Shown here one piece after another: positions 45,247-52,765 of a DNA stretch of 64,000 bases. A program made the translations under genes and the position numbers. The notes under the pieces were generated by a model that made no database searches, was not told where the DNA came from, and was given only the letters and a program-made list of their open reading frames with translations. This DNA is from an uncultured Pseudomonadales bacterium (lineage in GTDB: Bacteria; Pseudomonadota; Gammaproteobacteria; Pseudomonadales; Azotimanducaceae). Location of the stretch: positions 3,394,132 through 3,458,131 of the forward strand of contig OY282519.1 of assembly GCA_958296405.1 (NCBI GenBank), given 5' to 3'. Each line of letters opens with the position of its first letter. Positions within the stretch are counted from its first letter, which is position 1.

Positions 45247-45430
45247 TCAGGAGGTCGGCGGCCAAGTGTTATATGCTGTTTCTATGAGGGGGACCGATGT
45301 TCTTGAACCGCTGCGGACTTCGCCATCTACCGTCGTGATCTTCGGCCTGCTCCAAGGCTTTTTGGGTGTCCCGGACGGGGAAGCCTTGTCCGTGTGCGTC
45401 TCGGTCTCTAGGGGGGGGGGGGGTCGGCAT
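45247..45430 (-). CDS. Lasso-peptide precursor 3 (diverged; poly-C 13; out of frame as assembled)
   Basis: Leader frame ETETHTDKASPSGTPKKPWS followed by RPKITTVDGEVRS, core GSRTSVPLIETAYNTWPPTS (20 residues). The first acidic residue after Gly1 is Glu10, which would be an unusually large ring, so this core may be atypical; the C-terminal Ser is kept. ATG 45430 and ATG 45436 share one frame, from which the 13-C tract leaves the leader one base off (-1 C or +2 needed). As assembled, that frame gives an unrelated 86-aa reading instead. It is the most divergent copy, with its own upstream sequence. Confidence 0.68.
45411..45423 (-). repeat. Poly-C tract (13 nt) in precursor 3
   Basis: Thirteen uninterrupted G on the plus strand between the start codon and leader of precursor 3; distance to the leader is 1 modulo 3 (OFF). 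Confidence 0.9.
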
Positions 45431-45627
45431 TGTCATGTCTCGGCGCCTAGCGGTGACCGCGGCCAGTGCAATGCCGGCAAAGATAGCGCAACAGCCAAAC
45501 TGATACAATGGGCTATTGCCAACAGACAAGGCGGTTACGTGGAGCTGGACTTACCCCGATCTCGTAGCCGGTTGATGGCTTTCGCCTGGTGTGGTGATGG
45601 GCGAGGGCCGACGAGGTTGAAGTCTCC

Positions 45628-46600
45628 TCATGGACGGGGGTAGGGAGTCTTGGTTCGGGGCCTCCGGCCGCGCGTTCGCGCAGGTGCGCCTCGACGTAGT
45701 CCGCCAGCGCGTCCAGCAGGAACGGATGCCGCGGCCTCGTCATCCGCGCCACCGGCACTCGCCGCGCCGTCGCCGGTGACGGCGCGGAAATGCCCGAGGC
45801 GTTGTCCCATCGCGCTCATCACCCGCCGGCGGTGGGTGTTTTTCCACAGCAACCAGAAGGCGCTGCCGGGCGACGCGGGCTCGATGCCGATGTCCGGGTG
45901 GTCGTTGGCTTCCAGCACGAAGGCGGCGCACACCGGCAGCGGCACGGCGCAGGCCCGTTGCGACGGCACCAAGTACTTCTCCAACCCCTGCTGCACCCTC
46001 GACTGCGCCCGCCCTCGCCAGTGCATCTCGTCCAGGGTGTGCCCCCACAGCCGCTGGTGCGCGAACGCGGGCAGCGCCACGGGACGACCGCCGGCGTCCA
46101 GCATCACGCCGGTCACGTCGTCGGCGAGCAAGGACGAGCAAGGAGTAGCCGCGCTCGACAAGCGCCGCGGCCAGCGAAGACTTGCCGATGCCGCTCCTGC
46201 CGAGCAGCATCACCGCGCCGGCCTCGGTGGCGACGGCGGCGGCGTGCAGCGTGGCCACGCCGCGCTGTTGCAGCAGGGCGGTGAACGGGGAGCTTGTGAA
46301 GAAGGCGACGACATCGCCATCATCCGTGCCGAGCGGGTCGATCAACATGTCGCGTCCGCCGGTGACCAGATACCGGGCGACGTCCTCCACGCGCATTAGG
46401 AAGGCGCCGGGTCGGGCCTGCCAGCGATTGCTGCGGATCGAGTGGCCGTTGCAGGCGGGGAGGGTCTCGGGAACGGCGCCGAGGCGCACGGTCACGTCCG
46501 GTTCGAAGGCGCCGGGATCGGGCAGGGGGTCAAATGGCAAGGCGGCGGCGGAGCGTATGCGCAGACCGTAGGCGCGATACCAGTGAGTCGGGCCGCTCAT
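45628..46600 (-). pseudogene. Second HPr-kinase-like gene, inactivated by frameshifts
   Basis: Starts at ATG 46600 (MSGPTHWYRAYGLRIRSAAA) and parallels the intact kinase through Walker A (GAVMLLGRSGIGKSSLAAAL). It then loses frame at a 10-bp tandem duplication (CGAGCAAGGA twice at about 46128-46150) that lies exactly before LLADDVTGVMLDAGG. The kinase sequence continues in the next frame (LGHFRAVTGDGAA) and shifts again near 45760 to HPFLLDALADYVEAHLRERA. Two frameshifts make it a pseudogene unless the short duplication is itself reversible. It is divergent from the cyclase gene. Confidence 0.8.
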
Positions 46601-46752
46601 GGGATGGCGCCTCGCACGGTGAGCGTCGTGTTCGCCGTGACGATCGCCGGCCAATCCGCCGCATCCGCCGGGACGCTGGAAGTACCGATGATTCGCGCGG
46701 TTGACGAGGCGGGGATACGTGCGGTGTGGCGGATGGAGAAGGGGACTTTCCG

Positions 46753-48609
46753 ATGAATGCGCTCTGCGGATTCCACCTGCACGATGCGCGGGCCACGCAC
46801 GGGCTGGTCGCCATGCTGGCCGCGCTGTCCGACTACGGGAAGACCGGCGCGCAATGGACGGAGGGAGGCGTCGGCCTCGGCTGCCGGTTTGCGGCGGCCA
46901 CGAACGGGGACGGCGCGGGGCGCTTCCCCTGCCTCGACCGCGACGCGGGCATCGCGGTGGCGGCGGACGCCCGCCTCGACGACCGCGACACGCTGTTCAG
47001 CGCGCTCGGCGTTCCCCCCGCCGAGCGTTCCGCCCTCACCGACGTCAGCCTCATTCTCCGGGCCTGGAGGCGCTGGGGCCGGGAGTGCCCGAACCACCTG
47101 CTCGGCGACTACGCCTTTGTCGTGTGGGATGCGAGGAAGCGCACGCTCTTCTGCGCCCGAGACCACGCCGGCGCCAGGCCCTTCTACTACGCCTTTCCTC
47201 CGAGCGGCTTCGTCTTCGCCAGCGCCGTGGAAGCCGTCCTCGCCATGCCGGGCGTCTCCGGCGCGCTGGACGAGGCCACCGTGGCGACCTTTCTGACGGG
47301 TTCCGGCTGGTGGAACACGAACACCCGTACGTTCTTCAAGGAGGTGCGCAAGCTGCCGCCCGGCCATACGCTCACCGTCGAGGGAGAGCCATTTCCGGGA
47401 GATGGCCCGCGGACGCGCATCGAGCGCTATTGGCGTCCCGAATGCACGCCGGCGGCGCGGCCGGCCTCCGACGACGCCCATGCCGAGGAGTTCCTAGATC
47501 TGTATGCACGTGCGGTCAAGGACCGCCTGTGCGGCGGGCCGGTGGGCGTACACCTGAGCGGCGGCCTGGATTCGTCGAGCATCGCGGTGCTCGCGGCCCG
47601 CGAGCTGCGCCGCCGGGGGCGCCCGGCGCCGCTCGCGTTCAGTTGGCTGCCGGCGTTGGACGGCGAGGCGCCTGCGCCGGCTCATGCGAAGGAGTACGCG
47701 CTCATCGACGCGGTGTGCGCCCAGGAAGACCTGCGGGTATCGCACTGCGCCCTGAGCCCCGGCGACGTGCTTGCCGTGCTGCGTCGCGACGGCGCCTTCC
47801 CCGGGGTGTACGTCCAGATGAACGAGGAAGCGGTGCAGCGCTGCGCGGCGGCATCGGGGGTGCGGGTGCTCCTGTCGGGCTGGGGCGGGGACGAGGGCGT
47901 CTCGTTCAACGGCCGGGGACATCGCGAGCAGTTGCTTCTCGGCGGGCGCTGGCTGAGGCTGGCCGCCGAATGCCGCGCCGGCCCCCACCACCCGTTCAGA
48001 GCCTTGGCGCACGTCGCGCTGTCGCTCGCGCATCCCCACCTCCCGATCCACCTGCACAGGCGGTTGCGGGGAAAGGAGCCGCGCCGCCGGCGCTGGCTCA
48101 TCGACCCGGCGTTCGCGCGGCGTGTGAAGCCCTTGCCCGTGGAGGTGTTCAGGCCGATCGGCGTGCGGCGTACGCAGGCGCGGCTTCTGCGCAGCGGGCA
48201 TCTGAGCCAGCGCATCGAGGGCTGGGCCGCGAGCGGCGCGCGCCACGGCCTCGAGTACCGATACCCGCTGCTGGATCGCCGGCTGCTGGAGTTCGCCCTG
48301 GGCCTGCCGCCGGAGCAGTTCCGGCGCGGGCGGTGGAGCCGGTGGCTGATGCGCCACGCCTTGGACGGCGTCCTGCCGCCGGAGATCTGCTGGAACTCGG
48401 ACAAGGCCGACCCTGCCCGATCCGAGCCGTTGTTCGACGCCTTCGCCGGGGCGGCGCCGGCGCTGAGACGGATCCTCACCGCACGTGCCGAACCTCCGTC
48501 GCGGGCGCGCTATGTCCACATGCTTCGCCTCCTGGAGCGTCTGGACGCCGATCGGCCGGACCGCTGGTTCATGCCGACGTGGAAAGCCTTGCAGCTTCTC
48601 GACTTCTGA
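46753..48609 (+). CDS. Lasso-peptide cyclase, asparagine-synthetase-like (C protein)
   Basis: A 618-aa protein homologous to glutamine-dependent asparagine synthetase. N-terminal Ntn-like domain: RFPCLDRDAGIAVAADARLD, then CPNHLLGDYAFVVWDARKRT, then DHAGARPFYYAFPPSGFVFA. C-terminal ATP-pyrophosphatase: PVGVHLSGGLDSSSIAVLAA (SGGxDS), LLSGWGGDEGVSFNG, and YRYPLLDRRLLEFALGLPPE. The first residues are MNALCGF, so the Cys is not at position 2 as glutaminases require; that fits lasso cyclases, which use ATP but not glutamine. It would activate the Asp/Glu side chain for the ring. It is on the opposite strand to most precursors, 150 bp from kinase 2. Confidence 0.85.
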   Translation: MNALCGFHLHDARATHGLVAMLAALSDYGKTGAQWTEGGVGLGCRFAAATNGDGAGRFPCLDRDAGIAVAADARLDDRDTLFSALGVPPAERSALTDVSLILRAWRRWGRECPNHLLGDYAFVVWDARKRTLFCARDHAGARPFYYAFPPSGFVFASAVEAVLAMPGVSGALDEATVATFLTGSGWWNTNTRTFFKEVRKLPPGHTLTVEGEPFPGDGPRTRIERYWRPECTPAARPASDDAHAEEFLDLYARAVKDRLCGGPVGVHLSGGLDSSSIAVLAARELRRRGRPAPLAFSWLPALDGEAPAPAHAKEYALIDAVCAQEDLRVSHCALSPGDVLAVLRRDGAFPGVYVQMNEEAVQRCAAASGVRVLLSGWGGDEGVSFNGRGHREQLLLGGRWLRLAAECRAGPHHPFRALAHVALSLAHPHLPIHLHRRLRGKEPRRRRWLIDPAFARRVKPLPVEVFRPIGVRRTQARLLRSGHLSQRIEGWAASGARHGLEYRYPLLDRRLLEFALGLPPEQFRRGRWSRWLMRHALDGVLPPEICWNSDKADPARSEPLFDAFAGAAPALRRILTARAEPPSRARYVHMLRLLERLDADRPDRWFMPTWKALQLLDF

Positions 48610-48622
48610 TCGGGTCCAGCCG

Positions 48623-49561
48623 CTACCCCAGCCCTGCATCCCCACCCATGAGGTCGTAGCCGAAGTAGTCTCCCGGAACACGCCGTTGAACACCGCAATC
48701 TGCGAAGCGTCGAGGCGAGCGATCTGGCGTTCGTTCATGTCGGTCAGCATCGCGTCGTACAAGTTCTCCTTCACCGGCAGTCTCTGGCGCAGGTTCAGGT
48801 CGTCGAGATCCGGAACCAAGGCGCGGATCCGTTGCGCCACCCGCTCGGGCTCGGCGCACATCTCCTCGTGTGCAGCGCCTTGGCGTGCTCTGGGGCGAGG
48901 TTCTCGCGCGCGGAGGCGGGAGCGGAGGCGGGGAGATAGTTGTAGGTGGAGCTGACAAGGGTGCAGCGCCGGGCGAAGTAGCGGTTGAGGAGGAGCTGGT
49001 CTGTAGGGGGGCACGTGGGCCGGGCTAGGTGCGCGGGTGGACCATGTCGAGGAGGTCCGCGTGGCAGGTTCCGTCTGCAAGGCGTCCGTCGAAGAGGAAG
49101 AACCCGCTGTTGAACGTGTTCGAGAGCGCGGCAGCGTCGGCGGGATCGGAAGCGCTCAGGGGTTCGAAGGTGCGGGCGTCGCGCCGCCCGCCGCCGAGGG
49201 CGACATGGTCCGGGCAGCACAGCAGCGCACCGGGAGCGTCGAACAGGGCGTCGAGCGGGGCGCGGACGAGCACGTCGCTGTCGTAGAAGAGCACCTTGCT
49301 GTAGCTGCGCAGCCGGAAGGCTTCGAGGGAGTAGAGGTACTCGATCCCGCCGGCAAAGGCCGGATGGCTGGCGGACAGATGGGCGAGCCGGTCCCTGAGC
49401 TTCGCGGACACCGTCTCGAACCGCACGCGGTCGGAGAGGGCCTGGAGGGCGTCGCGCGCGGCTTGGGGGAGCGCGTCGTGGATGACGACGAGGTCGCCCG
49501 GGACGAAGGATTCGGTGGTGGCGGTGGCGAGGCAGACGCCGGATGTGGAGGAGGACTTCAT
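48623..49561 (-). pseudogene. Degraded copy of the GT8-sulfotransferase fusion
   Basis: From ATG 49561 it follows the intact fusion (MKSSSTSGVCLATATTESFV) but lacks 17 residues after SFVPG, keeps the DxD (VLFYDSDVLVRAPLDALFDA), then stops or shifts at about 49025. From about 48880 it jumps to the last part of the sulfotransferase domain (EEMCAEPERVAQRIRALVPD, then RLPVKENLYDAMLTDMNERQ), ending at 48623. The whole linker and PAPS loop are deleted. It is convergent with the cyclase gene and downstream of precursor 4. Confidence 0.85.
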
Positions 49562-49621
49562 CGGCGCGATGGGAAGGCGCAGCTCAGCTGTTGCACCGGC
49601 TCCCGAACGGTCGGATCGGCG

Positions 49622-49793
49622 TCAGGACGCTCGCGTGTAGCGGGCGGTTTCAGCATTAGCAATGCGATCTGTGCCAGACTGGACTTCGCCGTCCACTGTC
49701 CGGATGGTCGGCTTGGCCCAAGGCTTCTTCGGCGCATCGCCCGGCGAGGTCGTGTGCGTATCAGCTACCGTGGGGGGGGGTACTTTTCTCCAT
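49622..49793 (-). CDS. Lasso-peptide precursor 4 (poly-C 9; out of frame as assembled)
   Basis: Leader frame TVADTHTTSPGDAPKKPW, AKPTIRTVDGEVQS, core GTDRIANAETARYTRAS (17 residues; Gly1, Glu9, C-terminal Ser). ATG 49793 (MEKST) and ATG 49808 are in the same frame; the nine-C tract leaves the leader one base off, so -1 C or +2 restores it. As assembled, that frame reaches TAG in the leader region. Promoter hexamer TACAAT at 49878-49883. Followed by the degraded GT8-sulfotransferase. Confidence 0.75.
49772..49780 (-). repeat. Poly-C tract (9 nt) in precursor 4
   Basis: Nine G on the plus strand, the shortest tract among the precursors with a full leader and core, hence the most reliably sequenced; distance to the leader is 1 modulo 3 (OFF). 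Confidence 0.92.
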
Positions 49794-49877
49794 CCTTCTT
49801 GCTCTCATCTCCTCGCGGCGCTCCCGCCGCTTCTCCGGCGGCCGGCAGGACGCCTGCCTGCAACCTCAACCCGAAAC

Positions 49878-49883
49878 ATTGTA
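49878..49883 (-). promoter_or_regulatory. Conserved -10-like TACAAT of precursor 4
   Basis: GCGCTACAATGTTTCGGG context, 70 nt before ATG 49808, identical to that of precursor 5. Confidence 0.5.
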
Positions 49884-49946
49884 GCGCGGACGAACGGCCA
49901 GAAGATGCTTGAGCGAGGCAGGGATTGGCGCTTGTTGAGACCTCCC

Positions 49947-50402
49947 CTAGAGCAGCCGGCCACCCACCCGGGCGGCGGGGGCGATGCCCTTGCGCCGCTC
50001 GTAGCGTTCCGCCAGCGCATGGCTCGCCTGCGCCGCCTCCGGCTCGCCCAGCATCTCGTGGGCGCGGCCCTTCAGGCGGTGGAAGCGGTGGTCGTCGCGC
50101 TTCAGTTCCAGCGCCCGCTCCACAAAGGCGACGCTCTCCCCATAGCTCAGCCGGTCGAAGGCGACCTGCGCCAGCGCGAAGTGGTAGTACGGGTTGCGCT
50201 TGCGGTAGCTCTGCATGCGTTCAGAGACGGACTGCAGGGCGTCGCGCGCGGCCTGGGGGAGCGCGTCGTGGATGATGACGAGGTCGCCGTCGAAGCGTGG
50301 ATGGTGCGCGAGGAAGGAACCGAGCATGACGAGGGCGCCCGGGACGAAGGGCTCGGTGGTGGCGGTGGCGAGGCAGACGCCGGATGTGGAGGAGGATTTC
50401 AT
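49947..50402 (-). CDS. Chimeric gene: GT8 N-terminus fused to TPR C-terminus
   Basis: A 151-aa frame. Residues 1 to about 60 equal the GT8 start (MKSSSTSGVCLATATTEPFV, then GSFLAHHPRFDGDLVIIHDA). Then, within a few residues (VSERMQSYRKRNPYYHF), it becomes the last about 90 residues of the TPR lipoprotein encoded at 50797-51954 (AFVERALELKRDDHRFHRLK). It arose at the junction of a tandem duplication. The DxD and sugar-binding part are absent, so no transferase activity is expected; it might be expressed after precursor 5. Confidence 0.8.
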   Translation of the reverse strand: MKSSSTSGVCLATATTEPFVPGALVMLGSFLAHHPRFDGDLVIIHDALPQAARDALQSVSERMQSYRKRNPYYHFALAQVAFDRLSYGESVAFVERALELKRDDHRFHRLKGRAHEMLGEPEAAQASHALAERYERRKGIAPAARVGGRLL

Positions 50403-50465
50403 CGGCGCGACGGGAAGGCGCAGTTCAGGAGCCGCAGCGCCGACTCCCGCACGGTCGGATTGGCG

Positions 50466-50642
50466 TCAGGACGGTACCCTGTAGTTGGCGTTTTCCGTAA
50501 AACCAAGATCGTCGCCACTCCGGACTTCGCCATCCACTGTCCGGATGGTCGGTTTGGTCCAGGGCTTCTTCGGCGCATCGGCCGGCGAGGCCGCGGGCGC
50601 ATCAGCTACACGGGGGGGGGGGGGGGGGGTACTCTTGGCCAT
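50466..50642 (-). CDS. Lasso-peptide precursor 5 (poly-C 18; in frame as assembled)
   Basis: A complete 58-aa precursor from ATG 50642: MAKST, five Pro from the 18-C tract, RVADAPAASPADAPKKPW, TKPTIRTVDGEVRS, then core GDDLGFTENANYRVPS (16 residues). Gly1 to Glu8 would close an 8-residue ring and the last residue is Ser. It is the only copy whose nearest start is in frame with the leader. A second ATG at 50656 is not in frame, so if that start were used this copy would be OFF too; the ribosome site is poor for both (GTGGAGAG touches ATG 50642). Promoter at 50728-50733. Followed by the chimeric GT8-TPR gene. Confidence 0.8.
   Translation of the reverse strand: MAKSTPPPPPRVADAPAASPADAPKKPWTKPTIRTVDGEVRSGDDLGFTENANYRVPS
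50612..50629 (-). repeat. Poly-C tract (18 nt) in precursor 5
   Basis: Eighteen uninterrupted G on the plus strand; with ATG 50642 the leader is in frame (ON). Confidence 0.9.
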
Positions 50643-50727
50643 CTCTCCACTTTCATCTCTTCACGGCGCTCCCGACGCTCCTCCGGCGGCCGGCAGTACG
50701 CCTGCCTGCGCAACCTCGACCCGAAAC

Positions 50728-50733
50728 ATTGTA
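50728..50733 (-). promoter_or_regulatory. Conserved -10-like TACAAT of precursor 5
   Basis: Same GCGCTACAATGTTTCGGG context as precursor 4, 72 nt before ATG 50656 and 86 nt before ATG 50642. Confidence 0.5.
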
Positions 50734-50796
50734 GCGCGGACGAACGGCCAGAAGACGCTTGAGCGAGGCGGGGATTGGCGCTTGTTGAGACCTCCC

Positions 50797-51954
50797 CTAG
50801 AGCAGCCGCTCGCCCACCCGGGCGGTGGGGGCGATGCCCTTGCGCCGCTCGTAGCGTTCGGCCAAGGCGTGGCTCGCCTGCGCCGCCTCCGGCTCGCCCA
50901 GCATCTCGTGGGCGCGGCCCTTCAGGCGGTGGAAGCGGTGGTCGTCGCGCTTCAGTTCCAGCGCCCGCTCCACAAAGGCGACGCTCTCCCCATAGCTCAG
51001 TTGGTCGAAGGCAACCTGCGCCAGCGCGAAGTGGTAGTACGGGTTGCGCTTGCGGTAGCTCTGCACGCGCTGCGCATAGCGCGTGGAAAGCGCGTGCTGC
51101 CCTAGGCCCTCGTAGGCCACCGCGAGGCCGCCCATCGCGGGGCGGTTGAAGCGCTCGATCTTGAGGGCCTGGCCATGCGCGGAGATGGCGTGGCGATAGA
51201 AGCCATGCTTCGAGTAGAAGGCGCCCAGGTTCACCCACAGGTTGGCGTTGCGCGCATCCGTCTCCAAGGCGCGGCGCAGGTAGGCGAACGCCTCGCGCCG
51301 GTGCCCATCGCGCCAGCGCTCCACAGAGAGGTTGTTGTAGTAGAGCGCCAGCGCGTGGGCGTCCGACACCACCTGCTTCGGGTAATCCGTGGTGTCGATG
51401 GCGTTGAAGTCCACGGTGACATCCCCGCGGTTCATGCCACGCACCTCGCCATTGGTCACCAACACGTTGATGTGCGTGTTGCGCAGCAACAGTCCTAAGT
51501 CTGCATCGAAGCGCGGCGGCACATCGACGATCTGAAAGCGGGCATCCAGGCCGGCGAGCCGCGCCAGCGCGACGAACATGTTGGTGTAGGAAAGGCAGTT
51601 GCCAGCCTTGGCCGCAAACGTGTCCGCAGCGTTTTGGGTGAGGCTGGGCCGATAGCCTTGAGCGAAGTAGTCCTCCTCCACCAACTTGCCAAGCAGGCGC
51701 GCCAAGCGGGCAACGGATGTCTTGCCGGCGAGCACGCGCCCCGCCACGAACTCGCGCATCCCCGCATCTGGCTCGATGAGCGCGGCGTCCGCCACATCCC
51801 CCGGCACCGGGGCGCCGAACACCGCCTCGCCAGACAGGAGATGCTCAACCGACACGGCGTCGCCCGGCACCTCCACATGCAATACTTGGCAACCGGCGGT
51901 GAGCGCCGCGAGGAGCACGAAAGACGCGATGCGAAACGGCATGGGCCGCGCCAT
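50797..51954 (-). CDS. Transglutaminase-like/TPR lipoprotein
   Basis: A 385-aa predicted lipoprotein. The signal FVLLAALTAGCQVLHVEV carries a lipobox (LTAGC) at about residue 22. Residues about 115-200 are transglutaminase-like with Cys in AAKAGNCLSYTNMFVALARL and a following VTVDFNAIDTTDYP. Residues about 230-380 contain four TPR units (LWVNLGAFYSKHGFYRHAIS, AFVERALELKRDDHRFHRLK). It is likely anchored to the inner leaflet of the outer membrane. Start ATG 51954 (MARPMPF) is divergent from, and overlaps by palindromic CATG, the start of the next gene. Its C-terminal part was copied into the chimeric gene at 49947-50402. Confidence 0.8.
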   Translation of the reverse strand: MARPMPFRIASFVLLAALTAGCQVLHVEVPGDAVSVEHLLSGEAVFGAPVPGDVADAALIEPDAGMREFVAGRVLAGKTSVARLARLLGKLVEEDYFAQGYRPSLTQNAADTFAAKAGNCLSYTNMFVALARLAGLDARFQIVDVPPRFDADLGLLLRNTHINVLVTNGEVRGMNRGDVTVDFNAIDTTDYPKQVVSDAHALALYYNNLSVERWRDGHRREAFAYLRRALETDARNANLWVNLGAFYSKHGFYRHAISAHGQALKIERFNRPAMGGLAVAYEGLGQHALSTRYAQRVQSYRKRNPYYHFALAQVAFDQLSYGESVAFVERALELKRDDHRFHRLKGRAHEMLGEPEAAQASHALAERYERRKGIAPTARVGERLL

Positions 51955-52672
51955 GCTAACGCCGGCACAGGGGGCGGACAATGCGCGTCGGCGGCGCTGG
52001 CGGCAACCCATCCGCGCCTGCGCGGCGGCGGCCATCGCGCTCGGCGGCTGCGCGCTGCAGCCGTCCCCATACGGCGCCTATCCGTTCGACGGCGGTGAGT
52101 TTCTCGCCACGCCGGCGCATTGGCCGGCGTGGGCGGACATGCTGTCGCGCCAAGCGAGCCAAGCCGCGGCGGTGCGCGCTTGCATCGACGATCGAGCCGC
52201 CTGTTCGCGCCGCATGCGCTCGCTGCACATCGTGGTTGGGCAAGGCGCCGACCTGCCGCGGGAACAGCAGATTCAGCTCGTGAACCGCTTCATCAACAAA
52301 CGCGGCTACGAGCGCGACCGGCGCAAGACCCTGGATGGCGAAGACGGCAAGATCGTGCAGCGTTCACACTGGGCGACGCTCAAGGAGTTCCTGGAGCAAG
52401 GCGGAGACTGCGAGGATTACGCGACGGCCAAGTACTTCATCCTGCGGCGCCTCGGCTTTCCCGCCGCGAGGTTGCGGGTGGTGGTGGCCTATGACCGACG
52501 CTACCGCGAGCACCACGCCGTCGTCGCCGTGCGCCAGGACGACGGCGTCGCCTGGGTGCTGGAAACCGACAACCACATCCATCGCCAACGCAAACCCGTG
52601 GACTTGCGCTACGTGTATGCCGTGAACGAAGCGGGAGTGTGGGATCACGGCGTCACCGTCGCCGGTCGCTGA
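51953..52672 (+). CDS. LapG-like transglutaminase-family cysteine peptidase (lipoprotein signal)
   Basis: A 239-aa protein of the bacterial transglutaminase-like cysteine proteinase group (COG3672). N-terminal RACAAAAIALGGCALQPSPY has a lipobox (LGGC). Catalytic Cys-His-Asp: LEQGGDCEDYATAKYFILRR, YREHHAVVAVRQDDGV and VLETDNHIHRQRKPV. LapG cleaves a large adhesin in the periplasm under c-di-GMP control, but no LapD or adhesin lies near. Start ATG 51953. Its divergent partner also has a transglutaminase fold, so the two may work together. It is not a lasso B2 peptidase by sequence pattern. Confidence 0.82.
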   Translation: MLTPAQGADNARRRRWRQPIRACAAAAIALGGCALQPSPYGAYPFDGGEFLATPAHWPAWADMLSRQASQAAAVRACIDDRAACSRRMRSLHIVVGQGADLPREQQIQLVNRFINKRGYERDRRKTLDGEDGKIVQRSHWATLKEFLEQGGDCEDYATAKYFILRRLGFPAARLRVVVAYDRRYREHHAVVAVRQDDGVAWVLETDNHIHRQRKPVDLRYVYAVNEAGVWDHGVTVAGR

Positions 52673-52765
52673 CGCGCGGCGCCGCGGCGACCCACGCAGC
52701 CGCTGCGCATCAAGCGCGTCACCTCGCCAACCTCACCGCGCCGACGTCTCCGCCGCTGCCCCCGG

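Noticed and set aside
44843..45265. A 140-aa open frame covering precursor 2 from far upstream, read as a proline-rich protein
   Set aside because: The upstream 70 residues do not resemble any other precursor copy and the Pro run is only the poly-C tract; the conserved part begins at the tract.
45269..45529. An 86-aa frame overlapping precursor 3
   Set aside because: It is the alternative reading across the 13-C tract; the leader and core signature lie in a different frame.
38878..50629. Regularly recurring repeats as a CRISPR array
   Set aside because: The repeats are coding modules and homopolymers spaced kilobases apart, with no 25-40 bp repeat-spacer alternation and no cas genes.
51953..52672. 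LapG-like protease as the missing lasso B2 leader peptidase
   Set aside because: It has a lipoprotein signal and the COG3672 pattern rather than the short cytoplasmic B2 pattern.
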